Origin: Alphaproteobacteria bacterium
GTDB taxonomy: Bacteria > Pseudomonadota > Alphaproteobacteria > Micropepsales > Micropepsaceae
Assembly: GCA_016124385.1 (NCBI GenBank)
Contig: WGNU01000001.1
Coordinates: 310,001-374,000, forward strand
Direction of reading: 5' to 3'
Length of the DNA stretch: 64,000 bases
The notes under the pieces: model-generated
Told to the model about the DNA's origin: nothing
The model's database searches: none
What the model saw: the letters and a program-made list of their open reading frames with translations, nothing else
Part shown: piece after piece, positions 30,166-41,557 of the stretch
Numbering within the stretch: position 1 is the stretch's first letter
How the letters are laid out: each line of letters begins with the position of its first letter
Made by a program: the position numbers and the translations under genes

Positions 30166-30582
30166 TCATGGTTTCCGCCGTCCGCGCGGCGGTGAAATCT
30201 TGCGCGCTTCGAGGATCTTGGCGGTCGCGTCCCGCGCGGCGAGAAGCACGGCGCGGATCTCGCACGTCTCGACATCCTCGCAATCCTCGCACGCTCGATA
30301 GGCCGTGCGTGAGGCGCAAGGCGCGAGCGCCAGTGGCCCGTCAATCGCGCGGATCACTTCGGCATAGGAGATCGAGCCGGCCGGCCGCGCGAGCGCATAG
30401 CCGCCGGTCCGCCCCCGCCGGCTGAGGACGATCCCGCGCGTCTTCAATTCGAGCAGGATGAGTTCGAGGAATTTTTTTGGCACCCGCGCGGCCTCCGCGA
30501 TCTCCTGCACGGTCTGCGCCTCGCCCGTCTCGGCCAAGTGGCCAAGGGCACGAAGGGCATAACGGGCTTTCTGCGAGAGCAT
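30166..30582 (-). CDS. Rrf2-family regulator with cysteine cluster
   Basis: A 138-residue Rrf2/BadM-type regulator starting MLSQKARYALRALGHLAETG. The wing region GGYALARP and the helix ISYAEVIRAIDGPL are typical. Cysteines at about 89, 98, 101 and 107 (including CEDCEDVETC) could bind an Fe-S cluster or sense thiol state, as in IscR- or CymR-like members. The frame is open 32 codons upstream, but ATG 30580-30582 gives the family N-terminus. It precedes a TSUP permease on the same strand and is divergent from katG, so it may control either. Confidence 0.88.
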   Translation of the reverse strand: MLSQKARYALRALGHLAETGEAQTVQEIAEAARVPKKFLELILLELKTRGIVLSRRGRTGGYALARPAGSISYAEVIRAIDGPLALAPCASRTAYRACEDCEDVETCEIRAVLLAARDATAKILEARKISPPRGRRKP

Positions 30583-30730
30583 GGGGGAACCGGCGAAGTG
30601 GCCGGCCGCGCGACGCGGCGGCGGAAACGTGAGAAGTGCGCTCGCTCGTCCCGGAAGACAAGGTTGGATGCAAGGCACGCGCGGGTCGCCATGGCTCTCT
30701 ATCCCGATCGCGAGCGTGGAGCCGAATTAA

Positions 30731-33010
<2,280 letters not shown>

Positions 33011-33029
33011 GTCTGACGAAACGCTTGAG

Positions 33030-33055
33030 GGGTCCGCGCTTGCTCGCGCGGACCC
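33030..33055 (+). terminator. Hairpin terminator after katG
   Basis: A perfect 10-bp stem, GGGTCCGCGC (33030-33039) paired with its complement (33046-33055), around a six-base loop, starts about 20 bases after the katG stop and is followed by TTCGCTTT. The T-run is interrupted, so efficiency is uncertain, but the position and stem are typical. It is immediately upstream of trmB. Confidence 0.75.
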
Positions 33056-33075
33056 TTCGCTTTATGCGGGCCGCC

Positions 33076-33777
33076 ATGACCGACGCGCCGCCCGACACGC
33101 CCCGCAACCGCCGCGTCCTGTATGGCCGCCGGGTCGGCCATCCCTTGCGCGACCGGCCGAAGGCGCTGCTGGCGGAGCATCTGCCGCACCTGACTGTCTC
33201 AGCGGAGAGCCCGCTCCGCGATCTTGCCGCGCTCTTTCCCCATCGCCCGCGCGTGGTCTGGCTGGAAGTGGGCGCGGGCGGCGGCGAGCACGCGGCGGCC
33301 ATCGCCGCCGCCAATCCTGAGATCGGCCTCATCGCGGCGGAACCCTTTGTCAATGGCCTCGCCAAGCTGATCGTCCAGGCGGTGGACGTTGGGCTCACGA
33401 ACCTGCGCCTCTTCCCGGACGATGCCCGCGAACTGATCGCAGCGCTCCCCGAGGCCTCGCTCGCGCGTGTCTATCTGCTCTATCCCGATCCCTGGCCCAA
33501 GCGCCGCCACTGGAAGCGCCGTTTCATCAGTGAACGGATGGTCGCGGAACTCGCTCGGATCGTGCGCCCCGGCGGCGAGCTCCGCCTCGCGACCGATGCG
33601 ATGGACTACGCCGCCTGGAGCCTCTTTCACCTGCGCGCCGATCCGCGCTGGCGCTGGCGCGCGCGCGGCCCCGCCGATTGGCGTGAACCGTGGAACGGCT
33701 GGCCCGGCACGCGCTATGAGGCGAAGGCCAAACGCGCCGGCCGGCCCTGCGTCTACCTTACCTTCGAGCGGCTTTAG
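33076..33777 (+). CDS. trmB: tRNA (guanine-N7-)-methyltransferase
   Basis: A 233-residue SAM-dependent methyltransferase making m7G46 in tRNA. The SAM loop is WLEVGAGGGEHAAAIA and the diagnostic motif is YLLYPDPWPKRRHWKRRF, with a C-terminal GTRYEAKAKRAGRP. ATG 33076 or ATG 33064 may start the protein; neither has a strong ribosome-binding site, and the longer open frame from 32791 lies inside katG. In relatives it follows metK directly; here a permease, regulator and katG intervene. Confidence 0.94.
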   Translation: MTDAPPDTPRNRRVLYGRRVGHPLRDRPKALLAEHLPHLTVSAESPLRDLAALFPHRPRVVWLEVGAGGGEHAAAIAAANPEIGLIAAEPFVNGLAKLIVQAVDVGLTNLRLFPDDARELIAALPEASLARVYLLYPDPWPKRRHWKRRFISERMVAELARIVRPGGELRLATDAMDYAAWSLFHLRADPRWRWRARGPADWREPWNGWPGTRYEAKAKRAGRPCVYLTFERL

Positions 33778-33785
33778 CCCCATAT

Positions 33786-33872
33786 CCTCATCCTGAGGCG
33801 CCCTTTCGCCTCGCCCTTCGAGACGCTCGCTGCGCTCGCCCTCAGGATGAGGCGAAAGGGCCTCGAAGGATG
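33786..33872. repeat. Palindromic intergenic repeat, copy 2
   Basis: Same element as at 13792-13876: CCTCATCCTGAGG start (33786-33798), the shared block CGCCCTTCGAG, and CTCGAAGGATG end. A perfect 13-bp stem pairs 33800-33812 (GCCCTTTCGCCTC) with 33849-33861, and CCTCATCCTGAGG pairs perfectly with 33840-33852. It begins eight bases after the trmB stop, between convergent genes, where it might also serve as a transcription terminator or mRNA-stabilising fold. Confidence 0.8.
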
Positions 33873-33886
33873 TAGAAAAGAAGGCG

Positions 33887-34279
33887 CTAGCTCTCCGGCG
33901 AATGGCACACCACCTCGATATTGTGCCCGTCGAGATCGAGCACGAACGCGCCGTAATAATGCGGATGGTATTCCGGCCGAAGACCCGGCTTGCCGTTGTC
34001 GCGCCCGCCGGCCGCCATCGCGGCCGCATAGAAGGCATCGACGGTCTTGCGGTCCTTCGCCGTGAACGCGATGTGCAATTTAGGCGCGGGCTTCTTGTGG
34101 CTGTCGAGCCAGAAATCGAATTTGTCGTTTTCGGCAAAGCCCGCATAGGCACCCGCGCCGCCCGTCATCTCGGGCGTGATTTCGTAGCCGAGCGTATAGC
34201 CGAGTGGCTGAAGGGCCTTGGCGTAGAACGCCTTCGCCTTCTCGTAGTCCGAAACGCTGATGCCGATATGGTCGAGCAT
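33887..34279 (-). CDS. Glyoxalase/VOC family protein
   Basis: A 130-residue vicinal-oxygen-chelate fold protein. It begins MLDHIGISVSDYEKAKAFYAK, the usual first module with a metal-ligand His at position 4, and ends with HIAFTAKDRKTVDAFYAAA and GAFVLDLDGHNIEVVCH in the second module. The family includes glyoxalase I, dioxygenases and resistance proteins; this subfamily is generally unassigned. It is convergent with trmB across the palindromic repeat. Confidence 0.85.
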   Translation of the reverse strand: MLDHIGISVSDYEKAKAFYAKALQPLGYTLGYEITPEMTGGAGAYAGFAENDKFDFWLDSHKKPAPKLHIAFTAKDRKTVDAFYAAAMAAGGRDNGKPGLRPEYHPHYYGAFVLDLDGHNIEVVCHSPES

Positions 34280-34347
34280 GGGTTCCTCCTCAACCGGGAT
34301 CGCGCGAGTGTAGGCGAGAGCGGGATAGAAAGTGAGAGGATGACGCC

Positions 34348-34977
34348 ATGACGCAATCCGAACCCTGGCGGCCGGTCTATGAATTCTGGTTTCCGCCGGG
34401 CCTCGACCGCGACGCGGAAACGCACGGCGCCCAATTCAAATGGTGGTTTGGCGGCGGCTCGAATGCAGAGCTCGCGCGGTTCGCCCCGCTGCTCGCGCGC
34501 GCCCGCCGATCCGAGCTTGAAGATTGGGCGCAATCGCCCAAGGGCCGGCTCTCGCTCATCATCGTGCTCGATCAATTCTCGCGCGGCCTCTTCGGCGACA
34601 CCGCGCCCGCCTATGAGAACGACGCCCACGCGCTGCGCCTGGCGGAGGAAGGCCTCGCCAATGGCCACTACGCCGCGCTGGCGCATCCGTGGGAGCGCCT
34701 CTTCGCCGCCATGCCCTTGACCCATTCCGAAGGCCCGCTCGAGCGGCACGACAAGATGGTCGCGCTGACGCAGGCCGAGCTCGCCCGCGCGCCGGCTCCT
34801 CTGCGCGCCTCCTATGAGCGGTCGGTCGAATCGGCTCACCATCACCGCGAAATCATCGTCCGCTTCGGCCGCTACCCGCATCGCAACGCGGCGCTGGGCC
34901 GCGCCTCGACGCCGGAGGAAATGGCCTACATCGAGAAAGGCGATTTTCCGCATACACCCAAGGCCCAAGAGGCTTAG
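34348..34977 (+). CDS. DUF924 family protein
   Basis: A 209-residue all-helical protein. VYEFWFPPG near the N-terminus, KGRLSLIIVLDQFSRGLFGDT and the later FAAMPLTHSEG and FGRYPHRNAALGR match DUF924, a family with TPR-like folds and no agreed function. It is complete, with a good length. The following membrane-protein gene starts 21 bases on, so they may be co-transcribed. Confidence 0.85.
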   Translation: MTQSEPWRPVYEFWFPPGLDRDAETHGAQFKWWFGGGSNAELARFAPLLARARRSELEDWAQSPKGRLSLIIVLDQFSRGLFGDTAPAYENDAHALRLAEEGLANGHYAALAHPWERLFAAMPLTHSEGPLERHDKMVALTQAELARAPAPLRASYERSVESAHHHREIIVRFGRYPHRNAALGRASTPEEMAYIEKGDFPHTPKAQEA

Positions 34978-34998
34978 GATCGCGCCGCCGCACCAGCC

Positions 34999-35556
34999 AT
35001 GCGGCCGAGCAACGTGAGGGGGGCATCCTTGGAGACGCAAACACTCTTGCGCCTGGCCGCGCTTGCCGCCATCGCGGGCGGCGTCATGCGCGTGGTCTCG
35101 GCCTTCACGCCCTATGTGCCGGGCAGCGCGGCGCTCGAGGGCCTCTATGCCGCGATCGATCTCCTGCTGCTCTTCGGCACGATCGGCATCTATGTCGCGG
35201 AGGCGCCGCGCCTGCGCCCCGCCGGCCTGATCGGCTTCATGCTGACGATCGCGGGCTTGGCCAGCATCGTGGGGCCTGACGGTGAGGCCTTCGGCCTCAA
35301 TGTCTACCAGATCGGCATCGGCGTGATCGCGATCGGCCTTCTCGTCCTCTCGGTCCAGTTCCTGCGGGCTGGCACCCAGCGCCTGGCGGCGGCGTTCTGG
35401 CTCATATCGGTCGCTTTCGGGGTGGCGGGCGAGGCGGCGCTGGGGCCGGAACAAGCCTTCGCCGCCGCGGGCCTTGCCTTTGGGCTCGGTTATGTGGGGG
35501 CCGGCTGGGCGCTCTGGCAGGCCCCCTTGCAACACAGGGCCAAGGCCGCTATTTAG
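34999..35556 (+). CDS. Integral membrane protein of unknown function
   Basis: A protein of up to 185 residues with about six hydrophobic segments (for example LLRLAALAAIAGGVMRVVSA, LIGFMLTIAGLASIV, IGVIAIGLLVLSVQFL). I do not recognise the family. ATG 34999 is given, but TTG 35029, preceded by GAGGGGGG, would remove ten residues and may be the true start. It precedes the rimP operon, with the structured rimP leader beginning directly after its stop. Confidence 0.65.
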   Translation: MRPSNVRGASLETQTLLRLAALAAIAGGVMRVVSAFTPYVPGSAALEGLYAAIDLLLLFGTIGIYVAEAPRLRPAGLIGFMLTIAGLASIVGPDGEAFGLNVYQIGIGVIAIGLLVLSVQFLRAGTQRLAAAFWLISVAFGVAGEAALGPEQAFAAAGLAFGLGYVGAGWALWQAPLQHRAKAAI

Positions 35557-35610
35557 CGGGAGATCCCGAACAAGTTGGCTTGTTCGCCGGGCTGCAGGAA
35601 GCAGCGCCGG
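35557..35610 (+). ncRNA. Structured leader upstream of rimP (three successive hairpins)
   Basis: Directly after the previous stop there are three adjacent inverted repeats: 35557-35568 (CGGGA/TCCCG, very small loop), 35568-35585 (GAACAAG, loop TTGG, CTTGTTC) and 35587-35610 (CCGGGCTGC paired with GCAGC and CCGG with one bulged base, loop AGGAA). The rimP start is at 35652 after a GAGGAG site. This could be a terminator of the upstream gene or a leader controlling the rimP-nusA-infB operon. No known Rfam leader is claimed. Confidence 0.4.
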
Positions 35611-35651
35611 GGCGCCAACGCATTGTTCGTGGAGGCGAATGAGGAGCGCGC

Positions 35652-36206
35652 GTGGCCGCCATCGATCTCGACAGGCTGATAACGAACACCGCCGAGGCGG
35701 CGGGCTTCGAGATCGTCCGTATCAAGATGATCGCGGGCAAGACGCTTCAGGTGATGGCCGAGCGCCCGGACGGGACGATGAACGTCGATGATTGCGCCGC
35801 TTTGTCCCGCGCGCTCTCGGCGATGCTCGAGGAGAAAGACCCCATCCCGCACGAATACGTGCTGGAGGTCTCATCGCCCGGCATCGACCGCCCGTTGACG
35901 CGGGCGAAGGACTACGCGAACGCGCTCGGCCACGAGGCACGGTTCGAGTTCGCGTTGCCCGTTCTCGGCCGCAAGCGTTTTCGCGGCGAGATATTGGAGG
36001 CCGGCCCGCGCGGCGTGCGTGTGCAGCCGCTGCTCGAGCCGGCGCCCGAGCCGATCGAGATCGAATTCGCCGCGATCGCGGGGGCCAAGCTCGTCCTCAC
36101 CGATCGCCTGATCGACGCCGCGGCGGCCAGGCGTGAGAGCCGCCCGCCGCGCGACGACACGAAATCTGCCAAGGCGCCGCGACAGGCGGCCGCGAGAAGG
36201 AAGTAA
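35652..36206 (+). CDS. rimP: Ribosome maturation factor RimP
   Basis: A 184-residue protein needed for 30S subunit maturation. GTG 35652 follows GAGGAG. The N-terminal domain has GFEIVRIKMIAGKTLQVMAE, the conserved DCAALSRALSAML follows, and YVLEVSSPGIDRPLT is the family signature. The C-terminus is a short basic tail (APRQAAARRK). It is the first gene of the rimP-nusA-ylxR-infB-rbfA-truB-rpsO-pnp cluster; nusA begins five bases after its stop. Confidence 0.95.
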   Translation: MAAIDLDRLITNTAEAAGFEIVRIKMIAGKTLQVMAERPDGTMNVDDCAALSRALSAMLEEKDPIPHEYVLEVSSPGIDRPLTRAKDYANALGHEARFEFALPVLGRKRFRGEILEAGPRGVRVQPLLEPAPEPIEIEFAAIAGAKLVLTDRLIDAAAARRESRPPRDDTKSAKAPRQAAARRK

Positions 36207-36210
36207 GCCC

Positions 36211-37830
36211 ATGGTTGTCAGTGCGAACCGGTTGGAGTTGCTGCAGATCGCCGACGCGGTCGCGCGCGAGAAATCGATCGAGCGCGAAGTCGTCATCGAG
36301 GCGATGGAAGAGGCGATCCAGCGCGCCGCGCGCTCGCGCTATGGCGCGGAGAACGACATCCGCGCCGAGATCGACGCTAAGACCGGCGATCTGCGCCTCT
36401 CGCGCTTCCTGCAGGTCGTCGAGCGCGTGGAAAATGACGCGACCGAGATCGACCTCGACGAGGCCAAGCGCCGCAACCCGGCCGCGATGGTCGGCGATTT
36501 CATCGCCGAAGCGCTTCCCCCGATCGATTTCGGGCGCATCGCCGCGCAGACCGCTAAGCAGGTGATCGTCCAGAAAGTCCGCGACGCGGAGCGCGAGCGC
36601 CAGTTCGATGAATACAAGGACCGCATCGGCGAGATCGTTCACGGCCTCGTCAAGCGCGCCGAATACGGCAATGTCGTCGTCGATCTTGGCCGCGCGGAAG
36701 GCATCATGCGCCGCGATGAATCCCTGCCGCGCGAGATGTTCCGCCCGGGCGACCGCATCCGCGCCTATGTCTATGACGTGCGCCGTGAAACGAAAGGCCC
36801 GCAGATCTTCCTCTCGCGCACGCATCCCCAATTCATGGCGAAGCTCTTCGCCCAGGAAGTGCCGGAAATCTATGACGGCATCATCGAGGTGAAATCGGTC
36901 GCGCGCGATCCCGGCTCCCGCGCCAAGATCGCCGTGCTCTCCAAGGACAGCGCGATCGATCCGGTCGGCGCCTGCGTCGGCATGCGCGGCAGCCGCGTTC
37001 AGGCCGTCGTCAACGAATTGCAGGGCGAGAAGATCGACATCATCCAATGGTCGCCCGATCAGGCGACGTTCATCGTCAACGCGCTCGCGCCCGCCGAAGT
37101 CTCCAAGGTCGTGCTCGATGAGGATGCCGAGCGCATCGAGGTCGTCGTGCCCGACGAGCAATTGTCGCTCGCCATCGGCCGGCGCGGCCAGAACGTGCGT
37201 TTGGCCTCTCAGCTCACCGGCTGGAACATCGATATCCTCACCGAAGCCGAGGAATCCGAGCGCCGCCAGGAAGAATTCCGCACACGGACGGCGATGTTCA
37301 TCGACACGCTCGACGTCGATGAGGTGATCGCCCAGCTGCTCACCTCCGAAGGCTTCGCCTCGGTGGAGGATGTGGCGTATGTTCCCTTGAGCGAGCTGGA
37401 GCGGATCGAAGGGTTCGACGAAGGAACGGCCGCGGAACTCCAGAACCGCGCGCTCGGCTATGTGGAGCGCGAGAACGCCGCGCTCGATGCGCGCCGGCGC
37501 GAGCTGGGCGTCGCGGACGACGTGATCGAGATCGAGGGCGTGACGCCCCGCATGCTCGTCGCGTTCGGCGAGAACGATGTGAAGACGATCGAGGATGTCG
37601 CGGGCTGCGCGGTCGATGATCTGACCGGCTGGACCGAGGAGCGCGCGGGCGAGCAGGTGCGCGAACCTGGCATCTTCGATGGCCTCGATGTCAGCCGCGC
37701 GGAAGCCGAGGCGATCGTGATCGCCGCGCGCCGCCGCATGGGCTGGATCGAGGAAGAGCCCGAGCCCGAGATGGAATTCGCCGAAGGCGAGGAGGGCGAA
37801 ATGGGAATGGAGCCGGACGAGACGGCATGA
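36211..37830 (+). CDS. nusA: Transcription termination/antitermination protein NusA
   Basis: A 539-residue NusA from ATG 36211. In order: an N-terminal RNA-polymerase-binding domain ([20 protein letters not shown]), an S1 domain, two KH domains ([39 protein letters not shown]), then two helix-hairpin-helix/acidic repeat regions and a very acidic tail, as in proteobacterial NusA. The upstream frame is open but belongs to rimP's tail. ATG 36211 gives the family N-terminus. The stop overlaps ylxR by four bases (ATGA). Confidence 0.97.
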   Translation: MVVSANRLELLQIADAVAREKSIEREVVIEAMEEAIQRAARSRYGAENDIRAEIDAKTGDLRLSRFLQVVERVENDATEIDLDEAKRRNPAAMVGDFIAEALPPIDFGRIAAQTAKQVIVQKVRDAERERQFDEYKDRIGEIVHGLVKRAEYGNVVVDLGRAEGIMRRDESLPREMFRPGDRIRAYVYDVRRETKGPQIFLSRTHPQFMAKLFAQEVPEIYDGIIEVKSVARDPGSRAKIAVLSKDSAIDPVGACVGMRGSRVQAVVNELQGEKIDIIQWSPDQATFIVNALAPAEVSKVVLDEDAERIEVVVPDEQLSLAIGRRGQNVRLASQLTGWNIDILTEAEESERRQEEFRTRTAMFIDTLDVDEVIAQLLTSEGFASVEDVAYVPLSELERIEGFDEGTAAELQNRALGYVERENAALDARRRELGVADDVIEIEGVTPRMLVAFGENDVKTIEDVAGCAVDDLTGWTEERAGEQVREPGIFDGLDVSRAEAEAIVIAARRRMGWIEEEPEPEMEFAEGEEGEMGMEPDETA

Positions 37831-38489
37831 CGGCAATGGCGCCAACGATTGAGGAAACGCACGACGCAGAGCGCGGACCGACGCGCCGCTGCATCGCGAC
37901 GGGCCAAAGCCGCCCGGTCGGTGAACTCGTGCGCTTTGTCGAGGATCCGGATGGCGCCATCGTGCCGGATCTGGAAGGCCGCTTGCCCGGGCGTGGCGTT
38001 TGGGTGACGGCCGATCAAAAGGCGCTCGCGCGCGTCGCCAAAGGCGGTCTCTTCGCCAAGGCGTTGAAAAAGCCCGTCGCGGTGCCGGCCGATCTGGCGG
38101 CGCAGGTCGAGCGCGGGCTCGCGCGGCGTCTTGCCAATCTCATCGGTCTCGCGCGGCGCGCGGGGCTCATCGTCGCGGGCTTCGGCAATGTGGAAGCGGC
38201 CCTGTCGCATCCCAAGAAAGGCGCGCGGATCGTCGCGCTTTTGGAGGCATCGGACGGCGCGGCGGACGGCGAACGGAAAATCATCGCCGCCGCACGCCGT
38301 GCGGGTCTTGAGATTCCCGTTCTGCGGGTTTTGCCGGCGGCCGAAATGGGCTTGGCCTTGGGCCTTGAACATGTGGTACATGCTGCCCTCTTCGCAGGCG
38401 GTTTGGCTCAGACGGTGGTGAACGACGCCGCGCGCCTGCGTGGCATTCAAGGACATCGCGCGCCGGCGCGGCACGAAGGAAACGAATGA
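37827..38489 (+). CDS. YlxR (DUF448) / L7Ae-like RNA-binding protein
   Basis: A 220-residue protein joining two small domains: DUF448/YlxR ([19 protein letters not shown], then [11 protein letters not shown]) at residues about 18-95 and an L7Ae/L30e-like RNA-binding domain ([20 protein letters not shown]) at about 110-200. This fusion is usual in alphaproteobacteria. It is likely to bind RNA; YlxR in other bacteria binds ribosomes or affects RNase P. It overlaps nusA and infB by four bases each (ATGA). Confidence 0.92.
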   Translation: MTAMAPTIEETHDAERGPTRRCIATGQSRPVGELVRFVEDPDGAIVPDLEGRLPGRGVWVTADQKALARVAKGGLFAKALKKPVAVPADLAAQVERGLARRLANLIGLARRAGLIVAGFGNVEAALSHPKKGARIVALLEASDGAADGERKIIAAARRAGLEIPVLRVLPAAEMGLALGLEHVVHAALFAGGLAQTVVNDAARLRGIQGHRAPARHEGNE

Positions 38490-41077
38490 CGGATAGCAAG
38501 GACCAGGGCGGCAAGACGCTTCATCCCGCGGGCGGCAAGCCCACGTTGAGCTTGAAGCGGCCGGCGGACGCCGGAACGGTGCGGCAGAGTTTCTCACATG
38601 GCCGCTCCAAGCCTGTCGTCGTGGAAAAAAAGCGCGCGCGCCCGGCTGGCCCCACGGGCAAGCCGGAAGGCGAGCAGCGTCCGCGCAGCGCCGAGCCGCA
38701 AGCGGCCCCCGCCGAACGCGCCAAGCCCGCCGCGCCCGGCCAGGCCGCGCCCGCGCAGAAGCCGCGCGGTCAGGCCCAGCGCGGCATGGTTCTGCGCGCG
38801 CTCAGCGATGCGGAAAAGGAAGCGCGCGCCCGCGCGCTCGTCGAGGCCCGCGCCCGCGAAGGTGAGATGCGCAAGCGCGCCGAGGACGAGGCCAAGCGCC
38901 GCGCCGATGACGAGGCGCGCTTCGCTCGCGAGCGCGAGGAAGCCGCCCGCCGCAAGACCGAGGAAGAGGCGCGCCGCAACGCCGAGGAACAGGTCCGCAA
39001 GCGCTCCGAGACCGAAGCCGCGCGCCGCCTCGAGCCCGATCCCACGGTGGCGCAGCCCGACGCGCCCCCGCCGCAGCGCCCGCAAGTGGGCGCCCCCCCG
39101 CGCGGCCGCGCCGCCGAGGAAGAAGACGACACCAAGAAGGGCAAGGCCGGCCTCAAATTGCCGGCCGGTCGCGGCCGGGGCGAGCCGCGCCGCCGCGATG
39201 GCCGCATCACGGTCACCCGCGCGCTGGAAGGCGAGGACGAGCGTCAACGCTCGGTCGCCGCGTTCCGCCGCCGCATGGAGCGCGAGAAGCGCGGCCAGCA
39301 GACGCAGCAACAGGCCGCCCCGCCGCGCGAGATCACGATTCCCGAGGGCCTCACGGTCCAGGAACTGGCGATCCGCATGGCGCGCCGCGGCGTCGACGTC
39401 ATCAAGGTCCTCATGAAGCAGGGCGTGATGGTGACGATCAACGACATCATCGACGGCGACACGGCGCAGATCGTCGCCGAGGAATTGGGTCACACGGTCA
39501 AGCGCGTCGCGGAATCAGACGTGTTGGAAGGCCTGCGCGGCGAAGAGGATGCGGCGGGCGATCTCGCCCCGCGCGCGCCCGTCGTCACGATCATGGGCCA
39601 TGTCGATCACGGCAAGACCTCGCTGCTCGACGCGCTGCGCGCGACCGATGTCGTCGCCGGCGAAGCGGGCGGCATCACGCAGCACATTGGCGCCTATCAG
39701 GTAACGCTCGAGGGCGGCAAGAAGATCACCTTCCTCGACACGCCCGGCCACGCGGCGTTCACCGCGATGCGCGCGCGCGGCGCCAAGGTGACGGACATCG
39801 TCGTCCTTGTCGTTGCCGCCGATGACGGCGTGATGCCCCAGACGATCGAGGCCATCAATCACGCGAAAGCCGCGGGCGTTCCCATCATCGTCGCGGTCAA
39901 CAAGATCGATAAGCCCGATGCCAACCCCGCCCGCGTGAAGAGCGAGCTGCTCCAGCACGAGATCGTCGTTGAGGATCTGGGCGGCGACGTGCAGGCGATC
40001 GATGTCTCCGCGACGCAGAAGACCGGCCTTGAGAAGCTGGAGGAAGCGATCCTCCTGCAGGCCGAAGTTCTCGAATTGAAGGCGAACCCCAACCGCCCCG
40101 CCGATGGCGCGGTGGTCGAGGCCAAGCTCGACAAGGGCCGCGGCTCGGTCGCGACCGTCCTGATCGAGCGCGGCACGCTCTCGGTCGGCGACATCGTCGT
40201 CGCCGGCGCCGAATGGGGCCGCGTCCGCGCCCTCCAGAACGAGCGCGGCGAAAGCCTGAAGACGGCCGGTCCCTCTCAGCCGGTTGAGGTCCTGGGCCTC
40301 ACGGGCGTTCCCGAAGCTGGCGATGAATTCGTCGTCGTCGAGAGCGAGGCCCGCGCCCGCGAAGTCACGGATTATCGCGCGCGCAAGCGCCGCGAGACGC
40401 GCGCCGCCGCCGTCAGCCGCACCTCGATCGACCAGCTCGTCCAGCAGAAGAAGGACGGCGAGAAGAAAATCCTCCCCGTCGTCATCAAGGGAGACGTGCA
40501 GGGCTCGGTCGAGGCGATCACCGGTGCGCTCAACGCGCTCGCGACTGATGAAGTGGGCGCCCAGGTGCTGCACCAGGCGGTCGGCGGCATCACGGAATCC
40601 GATGTCATCCTCGCCCAGGCGTCGGGCGCGATGATCATCGCCTTCAACGTGCGCGCCCACGCCGAGGCGCGCGAGCGCGCGCGCCGCGATGGCGTGGAGA
40701 TCCGCTACTACAGCATCATCTACAACATCATCGACGACGTGAAAGCCGCGCTCTCGGGCCTCCTGTCGCCCACCATGCGCGAGACGTTCCTCGGCAACGC
40801 GGAGATCCTGGAGGTCTTCAACATCTCCAAGGTCGGCAAGGTCGCCGGCTGCCGCGTGACGGAAGGTGTCGTGCGCCGGGGCGCCAAGGTGCGCCTCATC
40901 CGCGACAAGGTGGTGATCCACGAGGGCAAGCTCTCCACCTTGAAGCGCTTCAAGGACGAGGTCCGCGAGGTCAATTCCGGCATGGAATGCGGCATGGCGT
41001 TCGAGAATTACCAGGACATGCAGCAGGGCGACGTCATCGAGTGCTTCGACGTCGAGGAAATCCAGCGCACGCTCTAG
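38486..41077 (+). CDS. infB: Translation initiation factor IF-2
   Basis: An 863-residue GTPase that places initiator tRNA on the 30S subunit. A long N-terminal region (about 1-280) is rich in Ala, Arg, Glu and Pro with a charged coiled stretch ([20 protein letters not shown]). The G domain begins [20 protein letters not shown] with GHVDHGKT at 371-378, then DTPGHAAF and NKIDKPD. The C-terminal domains II-IV are complete ([26 protein letters not shown]). The long N-terminus is normal for alphaproteobacteria. Confidence 0.98.
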   Translation: MTDSKDQGGKTLHPAGGKPTLSLKRPADAGTVRQSFSHGRSKPVVVEKKRARPAGPTGKPEGEQRPRSAEPQAAPAERAKPAAPGQAAPAQKPRGQAQRGMVLRALSDAEKEARARALVEARAREGEMRKRAEDEAKRRADDEARFAREREEAARRKTEEEARRNAEEQVRKRSETEAARRLEPDPTVAQPDAPPPQRPQVGAPPRGRAAEEEDDTKKGKAGLKLPAGRGRGEPRRRDGRITVTRALEGEDERQRSVAAFRRRMEREKRGQQTQQQAAPPREITIPEGLTVQELAIRMARRGVDVIKVLMKQGVMVTINDIIDGDTAQIVAEELGHTVKRVAESDVLEGLRGEEDAAGDLAPRAPVVTIMGHVDHGKTSLLDALRATDVVAGEAGGITQHIGAYQVTLEGGKKITFLDTPGHAAFTAMRARGAKVTDIVVLVVAADDGVMPQTIEAINHAKAAGVPIIVAVNKIDKPDANPARVKSELLQHEIVVEDLGGDVQAIDVSATQKTGLEKLEEAILLQAEVLELKANPNRPADGAVVEAKLDKGRGSVATVLIERGTLSVGDIVVAGAEWGRVRALQNERGESLKTAGPSQPVEVLGLTGVPEAGDEFVVVESEARAREVTDYRARKRRETRAAAVSRTSIDQLVQQKKDGEKKILPVVIKGDVQGSVEAITGALNALATDEVGAQVLHQAVGGITESDVILAQASGAMIIAFNVRAHAEARERARRDGVEIRYYSIIYNIIDDVKAALSGLLSPTMRETFLGNAEILEVFNISKVGKVAGCRVTEGVVRRGAKVRLIRDKVVIHEGKLSTLKRFKDEVREVNSGMECGMAFENYQDMQQGDVIECFDVEEIQRTL

Positions 41078-41135
41078 GGTGATCGTCGCGGCCTGGCGCG
41101 GGCGCGACGGGAAAAGATTTCAAGGAGTCCCGCCC

Positions 41136-41555
41136 ATGCCCCGCGGCGCGCCGCGTCACGGAAAATCCGTCGGTCCCTCGCAGCGCCAATTGCGCGTGGG
41201 CGAGGAGATCCGCCGCACGATGATGGAGATCTTCACGCGCGCCCATTGGCGCGAGCCCGTGCTGATCGATGCCGCCGTCACGATCACTGAGGCGCGCATC
41301 TCGCCGGATCTGAAGAACTGCACGCTCTATTGCATGCCGCTGGGGGGCGCGAATCTCGCGCCGATCCTCGCCGCGCTCAACCGCGCGCGCGCCTATCTGC
41401 GCGGCGAGCTCGGCCATTCGATGGTGCTGCGCCACGTGCCCGAGCTGCGCTTCGAGGAGGATCACTCCTTCGAGGAGGCGGCCCGCATCGAGGCGCTGCT
41501 CCGCTCGCCGACCGTCGCGCGCGACCTCAAACGCGACGCACCCGAAGACGAATAG
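41136..41555 (+). CDS. rbfA: Ribosome-binding factor A
   Basis: A 139-residue KH-like 30S maturation factor. ATG 41136 follows AAGGAG at about eight bases. The N-terminus is the family's (SQRQLRVGEEIRRTMMEIFT), followed by ITEARISPDLKNCTLY and LRHVPELRFEED. It lies between infB and truB in the conserved order, with two bases between its stop and the truB start. The frame is open upstream from 41079 but that is not the start. Confidence 0.95.
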   Translation: MPRGAPRHGKSVGPSQRQLRVGEEIRRTMMEIFTRAHWREPVLIDAAVTITEARISPDLKNCTLYCMPLGGANLAPILAALNRARAYLRGELGHSMVLRHVPELRFEEDHSFEEAARIEALLRSPTVARDLKRDAPEDE

Positions 41556-41557
41556 CG

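Noticed and set aside
38600-39400. Alternative-frame Arg/Ser-rich open frame in the infB N-terminal region
   Set aside because: It is a frame shadow of the Ala/Arg/Glu-rich IF-2 N-terminus, which itself is a normal feature of alphaproteobacterial IF-2.
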